Shown one piece after another: positions 1-13,600 of a stretch of DNA of 64,000 nucleotides. The notes beneath the pieces were generated by a model. The model was given only the letters and a program-made list of their open reading frames with translations. It made no database searches and had not been told where the DNA came from. Within the stretch, counting starts at the first letter, position 1. Each line of letters opens with the position of its first letter. The position numbers were made by a program, and so were the translations under genes. Where the stretch lies: NCBI RefSeq assembly GCF_001659605.2, contig NC_035174.2:23572027-23636026 (forward strand). Reading direction: 5' to 3'. Source of the DNA: Manihot esculenta (taxonomy: Eukaryota; Streptophyta; Magnoliopsida; Malpighiales; Euphorbiaceae).

Positions 1-1100
1 TCACGTGCTTATCATGCCATTGCGCTATATTTTGATTCTACACTAGATTGAAATACTACATTTTTTTCTCATAATTGTCCAAGATGCCAAATTCTCCAAC
101 AAAGAGAATATCTTGTGGTAGATCTTCTATAAATCTTAGAGCCCAATCTGCATTTGGGAAACATTCAATCTAGTGAGCCTATGATTTCTACAAAATAGAC
201 CACGTCCTGGAGCTCTCTTCAAATAACATAAAATTTTGTTCTAAAGTTGTCCAATGATTAATGTTGGAGATGACATGAACTGATATGTAAAAACTAATCG
301 ACTGCGCTATATCAAGATGAGTCATTGTAAGATATTTCAATTTACCAATCAGTCTCTTATACTTCTCAAGCTCTTCAGACCATTCTCCATTTTCTATTAT
401 AAGTTGCAGATTTAGAGTCATTGGTGCTTTATATGGCTTAGCACAAAATTTTCTTGTCTTTCTCAGCAATTGGTGAATATATATTCTCTGTGAGAAAAAT
501 GCCTCTCCAATACCTTGTCACCTCAATACCCATGAATTACTTAAACAATCCTAAGTTATTTGTCTCCAACTTGCTGTGAACTGTGACAAAAGAATTTTGC
601 AGATGAAATGTCTGCCATGTTGCTCCTAGTAATAAAATATCATCATGTATAACTAGTAAACTGTGGACTGTTTATAAAATATTGAGTGATGACAATTACT
701 TTCTACATGCTTGCCAAATGCTTGAATTACATTGTTGAACCTCCCAAAACAAGTCCGGAGACTCTGTTTCAAACCATATAGCAATTTGACTGCACACTTC
801 TCCATACTTTGCCTAAGCAACAAATCCAAGTGGTTCTAAATATACTTCCTCATGAAGGTCACCATGTAGAAAAACATTATCTACTTGATGTAACGGCTAG
901 TTGTGGATAGCTATCATAGAAACAAACTAGTGAATAGAGGCAAGTTTTGTTGGTGGGGAGAAAGCATCAAGGTTGAATGTAATCTTCACCATGAGACCCA
1001 CATAACCATGATATGTGGACTGACAACTTTTCTAGTTGAGGGCTTCATGAAATATCACCATTAGATTATGTGAATGAAAGCAATTATGGCACAAAATAAT
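1..1100 (-). pseudogene. Decayed copia reverse transcriptase/RNase H fragment in a CSTF77 intron
   Basis: On the minus strand, translations with many stops and frameshifts match copia pol order: DNVFLHGDLHEEVYLEPLGF near 890-830, then a KYKRLIGKLKYLTMTHLDIA block (469-188) typical of the region before RNase H, then decayed RNase H sequence to the window edge. No LTR is visible and the left end is outside the window. It is too decayed to be active and is older than the copia elements at 4684 and 11219. The right limit (about 1100) is approximate. Confidence 0.75.
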
Positions 1101-1485
1101 TTTTGGAATGGGCATGCCATGGTACATATATGATTTCAACTTAAAGGTCTTTACTGGATTGGATATGTAGATATTATTTCTATAGATAGCTTGCTTATTT
1201 CTTCAAGCAATGCCAAATTCAATCTTAGATTAGGAAACATGGAACTTTTCCTTGCAGTCCCACGGATTTCTACTCATTGAATTGATAGCTGATTATAGTC
1301 ATTGTTTTTTAATGTATATTTAGATAGTAATATGTCTTCCATTAAAACTTGGCTTGTGTATTCTGAAGTTCTTTAATGAAGAATTAATTCTATTCTCATG
1401 AAAGAAAAAATTTTAGTTTTTGTCTTGATCTATTGTCTCTTATTCATCGCCTTATTGATGGATTGCTTACTATATTGTTATCCAG
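1101..1485. other. Intron sequence, nothing further recognised
   Basis: AT-rich sequence between the copia fragment and exon a. It has a polypyrimidine-rich stretch before the acceptor but no coding similarity seen by eye. Confidence 0.5.
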
Positions 1486-1606
1486 TGCCTGATGTATTTA
1501 TACCATTATCCTGATATATGGTATGACTATGCTACTTGGCATGCAAAAAGTGGCTCTATAGATGCTGCAATCAAGGTATTTCAACGGGCTTTGAAAGCTC
1601 TTCCAG
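1486..1606 (+). CDS. CSTF77: CSTF77 exon a (first in window)
   Basis: Acceptor ...tatccag precedes TGC CTG ATG TAT. The exon encodes CLMYLYHYPDIWYDYATWHA and continues to KALP, one HAT repeat. It ends with one base of a split codon before gtaatt. The preceding intron extends beyond the left edge of the window. Confidence 0.92.
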
Positions 1607-4600
1607 GTAATTTGATTTCTCTAACTTTTTGACAAAGTTTTTAAAATTTCCAGTCTATCTATATGTTGCTTTTCCCCCCTGTTCATGTTTATGCTGTAAT
1701 TGACTTGAAAAGTCAACAAATAGGCATGTAAACGGCAATTTTCAATTGGATTGAGGAAGGCCTTTTCTTCTCCTTATTCTTTTTTCCTTTGAGGCAACTT
1801 ATGCTCTATCATTCTCTTTCTTACACCATCAGATTCAGAAATGCTGAAATATGCATATGCTGAATTGGAGGAATCCCGTGGAGCGATCCTGGTATGGAAC
1901 TTCCACATATTCCTTTTTTTTCCCCCTTCAATTAGTGTGATTGATTTCTTGGTTCTTGATCAAAGTATTTCCTTAATGCAGCCAGCAAAGAAAATATATG
2001 AAAGCCTTTTGGGGGATGGTGTTAATACAACAGCACTAGCACATATACAAGTAAGTTCTTTCTCCACTGCTGGTGAATTTTTATTCTATTATAGTATTTA
2101 ATATTTCAGTAAATATCTTGCTTCTTGTATAGCAAATAGTGAATCTTTGAAGAAGTTATTCTGTGTTTTTACACTGTTTGAGATTGCAATGCAAAAAATT
2201 AAATAGAGACGAATAAACAAAATTTTCTATTATTCTATAACATTTTAAAGAATAAAGAATATGAGATTGTGCCAAGAAAATAGCAAGCAATTTTATTCAA
2301 GTAGTGGCTACCATTTAAAGATTTATATGGAACTTCTGTTTGTACATGCCCGGAGGGCTTGCACATGAAAATTGTGAATATGGAAACTCCCAACTCACTA
2401 TTAAGGGTAGAAGCTGAAATTGAGAAACTGTGTGAAGAGATTCAATTGATGTCTGCTAATAAACTAGTAGTCAGTAGCACTCAGTTTCTTGATTATTCCC
2501 CTTGTGTATTTTGATGCGGGCTGGTTGTAATTTTATTTGTCGTTTGGCATGATGAGTGGAGTGGTATCTACTCCCTTGTGATAATTTGATTACGTGAGAT
2601 TGGGAATTTTGGATGAGTTCTTGTTTGCAGTCTTCATCAAGAAGGTTGAATTGGATGTAGATGTGATTGGGAGTGAGATTTTTCTTCTTCGTCAATTCTG
2701 TTTCTCTTTTTATTTTCCAGTATGGCTAGTATAAATCCAGTATGCCTAGTTATTAATTTGTGGCTTCAAAAGAAAGTCTTTGTTTAGCTTATGTTGTACT
2801 TAATGTCGGGCTGGTTCATGCTTCTTTAAATATTGGACTTATTGTCTTCATGGTATTTTATGCTGTAGTTTATTCGCTTTCTACGAAGGAATGAAGGGGT
2901 AGAAGCAGCACGCAAGTACTTCCTAGATGCTCGCAAATCCCCAAACTGCACATATCATGTGTATGTTGCATATGCCTTGATGGCATTTTGTCTTGACAAG
3001 GATCCAAAGGTATATTTATTCCGAAGGGAAAATGTTAAATCTTTGCTTTCCAGCTTCTTATTTATTGTGCTTTTGCCTTTTACGTAGTGATGTAGAACCA
3101 CAAAAGAAAAACAGAAAGACGGGATTTAATTTAATTTCTTAATCATCAAATACAAAAATAACAATAAAGAAGTCCTGATAGGAACGCTAACCCTAATAAA
3201 GTAACCAAATAAACTATTTTCTAAGTTTCTTTCTAAACACTGAAACTTAAAATGTTTAACAAGCTATCCCACATCACATAGCTTGTTGGAGTGTATATGA
3301 AGTTCGGTCATTCACTTGCAGCAATTTGCAGATTATGCTAAATATGGTAGTTTTTCCAGCCTTATTATCGTTTCTACTTCAGAAAGTTATAAAGGAGGGT
3401 CTTCTGTTGTTGTGTAATGTGATTGGAGGATATTGAGAAGAAGACATCTTTTCTTCCAATTTTTATTTCCTTTGCCAATAAGTGAACTATTATTTGTGGA
3501 AAAGTAAAAGATTTAACTAGAGAAATTAAGTTCATATTGTCTCTTGTTGCACTTTCCTGCAGACGGCACACAAGGTTTTTGAAGCAGGATTGAAACGATT
3601 TATGCATGAGCCTGTATATATTCTTGAGTGAGTTCAGTTCTTGTCACAAAAATTATATCATATGTGATTTTGCTAATGTTCATGTGGTATAAGATATCTC
3701 ATGAATGGGAAATATTTAATGGACCTTTTATACTTTGCTATTGATGATATGGTTTATCAAATATCACTTTTCCCCTTTCATGCTGCAGATATGCAGATTT
3801 CTTGTCTCGTTTGAATGATGACAGAAACATCAGGGCTTTGTTTGAAAGGGCATTAAGCTCATTGCCACCTGAAGAATCTGTTGAGGTGAAGTATATCATT
3901 TTCTGGGATCTTATGAGGATAGCAGTGTGGTTATGGTTAAATAAACAGACATATTTATTTGTGTTCGTAGCATTGATTGAGTTCTGTGAATTTGTAAATT
4001 GTCATAAGAAACAAAAAATACTACCAGGAAGATTTTTGAAATATTGAGGAGATTAAGGAGGGTTGGTAAAGCATTTGTTGAGTACCGTTTCTGAGGGCAA
4101 TTAAGTTCATCTCAATATAGAATAAGGCTGGGGATCAATCACTCTGAGTGTTAATATAAAATAATGCAAAAGGTTGATTTTGATTTAGGATTATTAGAAA
4201 TTCTATAATTACCCATTCTGTTGATGCTTAAATTTTCTAGTAGTAGTCGACAATTTTATGGGAACCTAGTAGCTTTGTAGCTTCCATTAAAATGGAAAAG
4301 AATTTTCGTGTGATACTAATATGGCCTTAGCTGGAGTGCCTTGGGATTTCTGTATGTAAAGCATAGAATGTCATATTTGTCCTTCAATATAATAAGTAAT
4401 TTGATTCAAATTTAAGATTTGCTATTTGTTATTCAACCCTAAATAAACTCTCAAAGCCTTCAGAAGCACATTTTGCTATTGTCAAAATCAGTTTTAGGCG
4501 CTCTTTCAACCCCTCCTAGTAATCTTTTTCATTCTTCATCTAGCTCAGTGCTTTCACATGGGCATTTTCTTCCATTTAGGTTGTACTTTTGTTTGTTGCT

Positions 4601-7600
4601 TGGTGTTTACTTTTCAAAAAAAATTCATAGGAACTCAACGGAATGGATTCTAATAATATTTTTAGTACAACTACTGTTGTCACTGTTGACTTATTTGCTA
4701 ATCCTAACTGATTCTAGGGATATGATTTGATTTGGATCCTCAATTATCTCTGTAATTATTATTTGATTATTTGCTTCCTGTTTAGATATAATTCTTTGTA
4801 TATAAATAGTCATATAAACCAATTGTAAAGATTAAGAGTGAAATACAAGAATTTTCTAAATTCTCCTAAAAATCTTCATGGTATTAGAGACCCTAGATCT
4901 ACCCTTTTTGGTATTAACCCATCTAGGAGCCTTTCCTCCTCTCACCGCCGGCACTAGGACTGTCGCCGACCGATCGCCCAGCTTCGACGCCGAAAAAGCC
5001 CGCACGTGAGGCTCACATGCTTCCCTTTCCCGGCGCGTGACCAATCGCCTGACGCTGCTTCGCGGCTCTGATCACTTCGGCGACGATTCCGACCATCTTT
5101 TCGGCCTTCCCGTGCCGCTACCCGGTCCTTTGGTGAATCGATTGAACTCTCTTGTGTGTACAACCTTGGGTACCTCCTATTCTTTCACGGTTCACAAATC
5201 TTTACCATGGCAAAAGGTAAAAGGATCTCGATTCCTAACTCTGATTCCTCGTCCTCCGGTGCCACATCTAACTTTGTAAAGTCAGGTAATGCTTCCTCTC
5301 TCAATAATGTTCCATGGATTATCGATTCTGGTGCGAATAGACACATGACAGGCTCTTCTAAAGGCTTTCTTAATTATTTTCCTTCTCTAACCAAAGATAG
5401 TGTCAGAATTGCTGATATCTCTTTTACTCCCATATCCGGAACATGTTCTGTTATTTGCACATCCAACATTAAATTATCATTTGTCCTTCATGTTCCCCAC
5501 TTTCCTGTCAACCTTTTATCTGTCAGTGCTATTACCAATGCCTTTAATTGTAAAATTGAATTTTTTCCTGATTATTGTGTTATTCAGGATCTTCACACAG
5601 GAAAGAGAATTGGTAATGGTATGTTGCATGATGGCTTATATATGTTGGAGGGTGATCCAGGTTCTTCGATATCTTAAGCTTGTTTTGGAGAAAATAAGGA
5701 TGTCAATCAGGAAATAATACAGTGGCACAGACGGTTAGGGCATCCATCATTTTTTGCCTTAAAAAAACTTTATCCTAATTTGTTTGCTAGAACTCAATTT
5801 GATTCTCTATTTTGTGATGCTTGTGAGTATGCTAAACACACTAGAACATCCTATCCTTTGAGTCATAATAAAAGTCAAATTCCTTTAGCGACTATTCATT
5901 TTGATGTTTGGGGGCCTACTCAAACTGTCTCATTGTCTGGTAATCGATGGTTTATCACCTTTATTGATTGTTGCACTCGAATGACTTGGGTCTATTTGAT
6001 TAAAGCTAAAAGTGATGTATTTTATTGTTTTCAATCCTTTCATAAGATGGTTTGTACTCAATTTGATACTGAGGTGAAAATTTTGAGAACTGATAATGGA
6101 AGAGAATACATGGATAGTAGCTTTTCTTCTTATTTGGAGAGTAATGGGATAGTACACCAGACTAGTTGTCCTTATACTAGTGCTCAAAATGGCGTTGCTG
6201 AGAGGAAAAATAGGCATCTATTGGAGGTAGCTCGATCTCTTATGTTCACCATGAATCTACCCAAAGCATATTGGGGAGATGTAATTCTTGCATCTGCTTA
6301 TCTTATCAATAGAATGCCTCTCAAGACCCTTAACTTTATGAGTCCTTTGGCGGTTCTACAAGGGAAGAATTCATACGTTGTTCCACCAAAAGTATTTGGG
6401 TGTGTTTGCTTTGTCCATACTAGGACGGCAAGAAAACTGGATCCCAAGGCCCTTAAACGTGTGTTTGTTGGATATTCTCCAACACAGAAGGGATACAAGT
6501 TTTATCATCCTTCCTCTAGGAAGTACTTAGTTAGTATGGATGTTACCTTCCGAGAAACTGAACCCTACTTCAGTACCACCCACTCACCTCTTCAGGGGAA
6601 GAATAATGAGCAAGAAGAGGTGATCCCGAATTATGTGATTCTGAATGATATGGTTCAACTAGAAAGTTTGAGTTCTAGTAGAGAGGGGGAGATGTCCAAT
6701 CAAGGAGAGAGAACTAGTTGTTTGGACAAGCAAGGTTTGAGAAGGTATTCGAGGAGAGACAAGGCAGAAGAAGCCATTATGCAGTCTACTCAGAGTCAAG
6801 AATCTTCTCCTGGTGAGTTACCCAGTCATGAATTTTCTTCTGGTGAGTTACCCACAACTCTTTCTTCTGGTGAGCTACCCACAACTCTTGAATGTTTCAA
6901 TGACTCAGATAAACCTATTGCACAAAGAAAAGGGGTCAGATCTTGTACTAAACACCCTATTTCTAACTTTGTTTCTTATGAATCTTTATCTCCTTCCTAT
7001 AGAGCCTTTGCCTTGTCTATTTCCTCTGTGTCTATTCCACAGGATTGGAAGAAAGCTCTTGCAGATCCTAAATGGAAGAAAGCTCTTGCAGATCCTAAAT
7101 GGAAGAAAGCTCTTGCAGATCCTAAATGGAAGAAAGCAATGATTGAAGAGATAAAAGCATTGGCTAAAAATGAGACTTGGGAGCTTGTCACTCTCCCACC
7201 TGAGAAGAAACTCGTTGGCTGTAAATGGGTGTTCATAGTGAAACACAAAGCTGATGGAACAATTGAACGGCTTAAGGCCAGATTGGTTGTTAAAGGATTC
7301 ACCCAAACCTATGGAGTGAATTACCAAGAGACATTTGCCCCAGTTGCAAAAATGAACTCAATCAGAGTTTTGTTATCTTGCGCAGCCAACTTGTACTGGG
7401 ATTTGCAACAGTTTGATATGAAGAATGCTTTCCTCCATGGAGATTTAGAGGAAGAAGTGTTCATGGAAATTCCTCATGGGTTCGCTGATGAGAAGACATA
7501 AGGAAAGGTGTGCAGGTTAAAAAAGGCTTTGTATGGGCTAAAACAATCTCCTATAGCTTGGTTTGACAGGTTTAGTAGAGCCATGATGTCCTTTGGTTAC

Positions 7601-10600
7601 CAACAAAGCAATGCTGATGACACTCTGTTTATCAAACATCACAAGGGTAAGATCACCCTTCTTATTGTTTATGTTGATGATATAGTGGTGACAGGCAATG
7701 ACAAAAAGGAAATGAGTCAACTAAAGAAGTTGTTAGCCCAGGAATTTGTAATCAAAGATCTAGGAAAACTGCAATATTTCCTAGGTATCGAGGTGGCTAG
7801 ATCAGAAAATGGAATTTTCATCTCCCAAAGAAAGTACATTGTGGATCTGTTGGAAGAAACTGGAATGATGGAGTGTAAACCAGCAGAATCTCCCACTGAA
7901 AGTAATCACAAGCTGGAAGCAGGAACTGGTGAGTCCGTGGATATTGGAAGATACCAGAGATTGGTAGGAAGGTTGATTTATCTCTCACACATTCGACCGG
8001 ATATAGCCTATGCTATTAGCTTAGTCAGTCAATTCATGCATGACCCTCGTGAGACTCATATGCAAGTTGTACTTCGCATCTTAAGATACCTAAAGTCTGC
8101 GCCAGGGAAAGGACTTCTTTACTCCAAACATGGTCACCTCCGAGTTGAAGCTTTTACAGATATAGATTGGGCAGGATCTCTCGATGACAGGAGATCCACC
8201 TCTAGCTACTGCACAGTTGTGGGAGGGAACCTTGTCACCTGGAGGAGCAAAAAACAAAGTGTTGTTGCTCGGTCAAGTGCTGAAGCAGAATACAGAGCAA
8301 TGGCCCAAGGTGTGTGTGAACTCTTATGGTTATAGAAGTTATTGGAGGAGTTGAGGTTGCTATAAGTATAGCACAAAATCCAGTCCAACATGACCGGACG
8401 AAACACATTGAAATTGATCGGCACTTCATTAAAGAAAAATTAACAGACGGTGTCTTGAGCCTAATTCATGTGACTTCTACTGGGCAACTTGCAGATGTGT
8501 TTACTAAAGGGCTCAACAACAAGATCTACCATAATCTGATTTGCAAGTTGGGCATGTGCGACATCTTTGCACCAACTTGAGGGGGGTGTTGACTTATTTG
8601 CTAATCCTAACTGATTCTAGGGATATGATTTGATTTGATTTGATTAGGATTCGTAATTATCTCTGTAATTATTATTTGATTATTTGCTTCCTGTTTAGAT
8701 ATAATTCTTTGTATATAAATAGTCATGTAAACCAATTGTAAAGATTAAGAGTGAAATACAAGAATTCTCTAAATTCTCCCAAAAATCTTGAGTCACAAAC
8801 TCAGACAGACAGAGAGGGTGAGATACAAGTGTCTGGGAAGCTTGATATTGAAGCAACTGAATTTATTTTCTTTGAACAGCTTTCTGCCTAAACTAAAGCC
8901 ATCTCTAAGCAGAGGTTTTCAAAGAAATGCATAGTTGTAAATTCATGCACATATCCATTTTTTCTGGTTTGAATTTTGATGAATCATTTTGTTAGGTGCA
9001 TGTCTTTATCTAAAAGTTGTACTTGACCTATGTGTTGCAAGCATAGCAAATAGCAAATAAAGATCACGATTTTGTAATTATTATTTATATATGTGCTACA
9101 TTGTTCCACACAATGATTCATTCTTATATGTCAAATCTAAATGGAACTTTGCTAATTGATGTTCTTATAAACTTTTGTACAGATATGGAAACGTTTTACT
9201 CTATTCGAGCAAACATATGGAGATCTAGCTAGCATGTTGAAGGTAGCAAGTTTTTTTAAATAATGCAACGTTTTCAGCATTTGGATCTTTGTTATTTTGT
9301 AACATAACAAACATGGTTTCATGGAATGTTAAGAATAGAGCGTGTATTTAGGTACCTTCTTTTTGGTCAGAGTTATTTTCTCAGTCTATAAATATCCCAT
9401 GACCCTTAGAGCAGTATAGTTTTGTTGTTTTTGTTCCTTTAAAGTATTCTCAAGTTCATTAATCATTAGAGGGAAATCTTTATAAAAAACCATTTGAATG
9501 CTGTCACCTCATACATTCTTCATCCATGACTCCTAAACTTAGTTCCTAGCTTCCTGACTCATCTAAATTCTCCAAGGTTGCTTTAGTCTTCCATCAATTT
9601 GGCAGTAGTAGATCCTTTCCATTCTTATCACACTTTCTTCCTCTCTAATTAATATTGTGCTGATGCTTTTGCTCACATTTGTTATTTAGCATTGCTCTTA
9701 GTTTTTCTACAAGTGTTGTGTTTGTAATGCTTACCAACCAAATTACACATGCATGAGAGGACACGTGACTCCTAATCTGTTTCTAGATTTTCCTGTGTAT
9801 TGTGCACCTCATATAAAAGCAATACTAGCAGCAAACCTATGCAAAGGATGGTTGGGGATTCTGCTTTCTAATTTGAGAGTAGCCTCATAATTCACCCTCT
9901 CATGGTGATACATAGAGATGGAAAATTACTTGTTGTAGACATGAAATACCAACACAATGGCTCATGAACATAAAGATTTCAAAAAGATGTTGATAATTGT
10001 TGAAAGAGCATTCACTTCAGAAATTGCATCCCATATGTATAAAGGCATTAGATTTTCTTTGGTCAAATTTCAGCCTTAACTAGTAATAGCATAATTTAGG
10101 TTGAGCAAAGAAGAAAAGAAGCTCTTTCAAGGTCAGGGGAAGATGGAGGATCAACATTAGAGAGTTCATTGCAAGAAGTTGTCTCCCGCTATAGTTTCAT
10201 GGATCTTTGGCCATGCTCTTCCAAGGACTTGGATCATTTATCCTGTCAAGAGGTATGTTGAGTACTTCTACTTTTTCTAAATGAAGGCAATTGACATTAA
10301 AAAGCTAAACGTTTACGCTTTTTGGCGATTTTAATGTTTCAATTTGGCCATTTAGTTCAAAATTGAAATACTTTGTATAAATTTTATCCTAATTTGAAAT
10401 TAGAAATGAGGAAGTGTGCTCTTGATGACTAGGTACTGCACTAGAAGTGTTTTTTTTATTATTAAAAGTGGGTCACATTTGACACATAGATAAACATTTT
10501 ATTTTATTCAAAAGCCAAATATTTAAGCGTTTTGGCTATTTTATTAAACATTTTAATTTTGATAATTTAATTCAAAATTAAAAGATTTGCATAAATTTTA

Positions 10601-13600
10601 TTCAAATTTGAAACCTTATTTAGAGAGTAGTTTTGCATATGTAACTTGATATGTGACTTTTATTATTAAATTTGAAACCCATTTTACTTCTAAATAAATC
10701 TTACCAGCACATATCTAGTTTAAAATTAAAAGTTCTGCACAAATTTTATTATAATTTGAATCATAATTAGGGAAGTGTGTTTTTTATTATGTGGCATTAA
10801 TCTGGCTTTTTATTATTAAACATGTGATCTATTTGATACCTATGCAAATCTTACAACACATGATCAATAACTTCAAATTTTTTTAATCAATTAAAAAATA
10901 TTTTTAATTTCTCTCTCATTCCTCTCCCACCCCTTTCTTTTGATTTTCTTCTTGTATCATGATTTTCCATGTCCTTCCTTCTTAACATCATCATCAACAA
11001 TGTAGTTGATGGAAAAGTAATTGATACTGAATCATTCCTATTCTTATTTCACTTCACTAAAATAATAACCTTTATATTTGAGAATTTAAAATTTGTGGAA
11101 ATCGAAGGAAATGAGGAGATCTAAGGAGAGAGTGAGGAATGAGAGAAACTGATTGAAAATATATTTTAATTAATTAAAATAATTAGATCTAACGTTATGT
11201 GTTTGTAAGATTTATTTTTGAAGAATTTTGGGAAAATTTTGAGTATTTTTGTATTTCACTCTTGATATTTACAATTGGTCTACATGACTATTTATACACA
11301 GAGAATCATATCTAAACAGGAAGCAAATAATCAAATAATAATTACAGAAATAATTAAGGATCCTAATCAGATCAAATCAAATCTCTAGAATCAGCTAGGA
11401 TTAGTTAAATAAGTCAACACTCCCCCTCAAGTTGATGCAAAGATGTCACACATGCCCAACTTGCAAATCAGATTATGGTAGATCTTGTTGTTAAGCCCTT
11501 TAGTAAACACATCCGCAAGTTGCCCCGTAGAAGTCACATGAACTAGGCTCAAGACACCGTCTGTTAATTTTTCTTTAATGAAGTGCCTATCAATTTCAAT
11601 GTGCTTGATTCGGTCATGTTGAACTGGATTTTGTGCTATACTTATAGCAGCTTTATTGTCACAATACAAAGTTATCTTGTCTCGCTCGGACAATCTCAAC
11701 TCTTCCAATAACTTCTGCAACCATAAGAGTTCACATACTCCTTGGGCCATTGCTCTGTATTCTGCTTCCGCACTTGACCGAGCAATAACACTTTATTTTT
11801 TGCTCCTCCAGGTGACAAGGTTCCCCCCACAACTGTGTAGTAGCCAGAGGTGGATCTCCTGTCATCGAGAGATCCTGCCTAATCTGCATCTGTAAAAGTT
11901 TCAATTCGGAGGTGACCATGTTTGGAGTAAAGAAGCCCTTTCCCTAGCGCAGACTTTAGGTATCTCAAGATGCGAAGTACAGCTTGCATATGAGTCTCGC
12001 GAGGGTCATGCATGAATTGGCTGACTAAGCTAACAGCATAGGCTATATCCGGTCGAGTGTGTGAGAGATAAATCAACCTTCCTACCAATCTCTCATATCT
12101 TCCAATATCCACTGACTCACCAGTTCCTGCTTTCAGTTTGTGATTACTTTCAATGGGAGATTCTGCTGGTTTACACCCCATCATACTAGTTTCTTCCAAA
12201 AGATCCAGAATGTACTTTCTTTGGGAGATGAAAATTCCTTTTTCTGATCTAGCCACCTCGATACCTAGAAAATATTGCAGTTTTCCCAGATCTTTGATTT
12301 CAAATTCCTGGGCCAACAATCTCTTTAGTTGAGCCATTTCCTCTTTGTCATCACCTGTCACCACTATATCATCAACATACACAATAAGAAGGGTGATCTT
12401 ACCCTTATGATGTTTGATAAACAGAGTGTGATCAGCATTGCTTTGTTGGTAACCAAAGGACATCATGGCTCTGCTAAACTTGTCAAACCAAGCTCTGGGA
12501 GATTGTTTTAGCTCATACAAAGCCTTTTTTAACCTGCACACCTTTCCTTGTGTCTTCTCATCAGCGAACCCAAGAGGAATTTCCATGAACACTTCTTCCT
12601 CTAAATCTCCATGGAGGAAAGCATTCTTCACATCAAACTGTTGCAAGTCCCAGTCCAAGTTGGCTGCGCAAGATAACAAAACTCTGATTGAGTTCATTTT
12701 TGCAACTGGGGCAAATGTCTCTTGGTAATCCTCTCCATAGGTTTGGGTGAATCCTTTAGCAACCAATATGGTCTTAAACCGTTCAATTGTGCCATCAGCT
12801 TTGTGTTTCACTGCGAACACCCATTTACAGCCAACGAGTTTCTTCTCAAGTGGGAGAGTGACAAGCTCCCAAATCTCATTTTTAGCCAATGCTTTCATCT
12901 CTTCAATCATTGCTTTCTTCCATTTAGGATCTGCAAAAGCTTTCTTCCAATCCTGTGGAATAGATACAGAGGAAATAGACAAGGCAAAGGCTCTGTGGGA
13001 AGGAGATAAAGATTCATAAGAAACAAAGTTAGAAATAGGGTGTTTAGTGCAAGATCTGACCCCTTTTCTTTGTGCAATAGGTTTATCTAAGTCATTGAAA
13101 CATTCAAGAGTTGTGGGTAACTTACTAGAAGAAAGAGTTGTGGGTAACTCACCAGGAGAAGATTCTTGACTCTGAGTAGACTGCATAATGGCTTCTTCTG
13201 CCTTATCTCTCCTTGAATACCTTCTCAAATCTGGCTTGTCCAAACGACCAGTTCTCTCTCCCTGATTGGACATCTCCCCCTGTCTACTAGAACTCAAACT
13301 TTCTAGTTGAACCATATCATTCAGAATCACAGAATTTGGGATCACCTCTTCTTGCTCATTATTCTCCCCCTGAAGAGGTGAGTGGGTGGTACTGAAGTAG
13401 GGTTCAGTTTCTCGGAAGGTAACATCCATACTAACGAAGTATTTCCTAGAGGGAGGATGATAACACTTGTATCCCTTCTGTGTTGGAGAATACCCAACAA
13501 ACACACATTTAAGGGCCTTGGGATCCAGTTTTCCTGCCGTCCTAGTATGGACAAAGCAAACACACCCAAATACTTTTGGTGGAACAACGTATGAATTCTT

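Larger units (their letters stand above)
4684..8791 (+). mobile_element. Copia element 1 (LTR retrotransposon) with target-site duplication
   Basis: Bounded by LTRs 4684-4878 and 8587-8791 and by the perfect 5-bp duplication GTCAC (4679-4683 and 8792-8796). It has a primer site complementary to initiator tRNA-Met (4879-4890) and a polypurine tract GAGGGGGG (8579-8586). It lies in the intron after exon f, in the same orientation as CSTF77. Its single Gag-Pol frame lacks most of gag and carries at least three stops, so it is non-autonomous. The two LTRs differ at few places apart from a short GATTT-repeat length change, suggesting fairly recent insertion. Confidence 0.95.

Noticed and set aside
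4856..5163. Arg-rich ORFs on the minus strand near the copia 1 leader
   Set aside because: Lie in the untranslated leader of copia 1, with no conserved motif; the GC-rich leader gives long frames by chance.
5673..5681. Repeat-induced point mutation (RIP) as the cause of clustered C-to-T changes
   Set aside because: RIP is a fungal process; the host gene and elements are plant, so methylcytosine deamination is preferred.
4684..8580. Treating copia and gypsy ORFs as separate host genes
   Set aside because: All carry retroelement domains, sit between LTRs and are interrupted; they are one broken Gag-Pol frame each.
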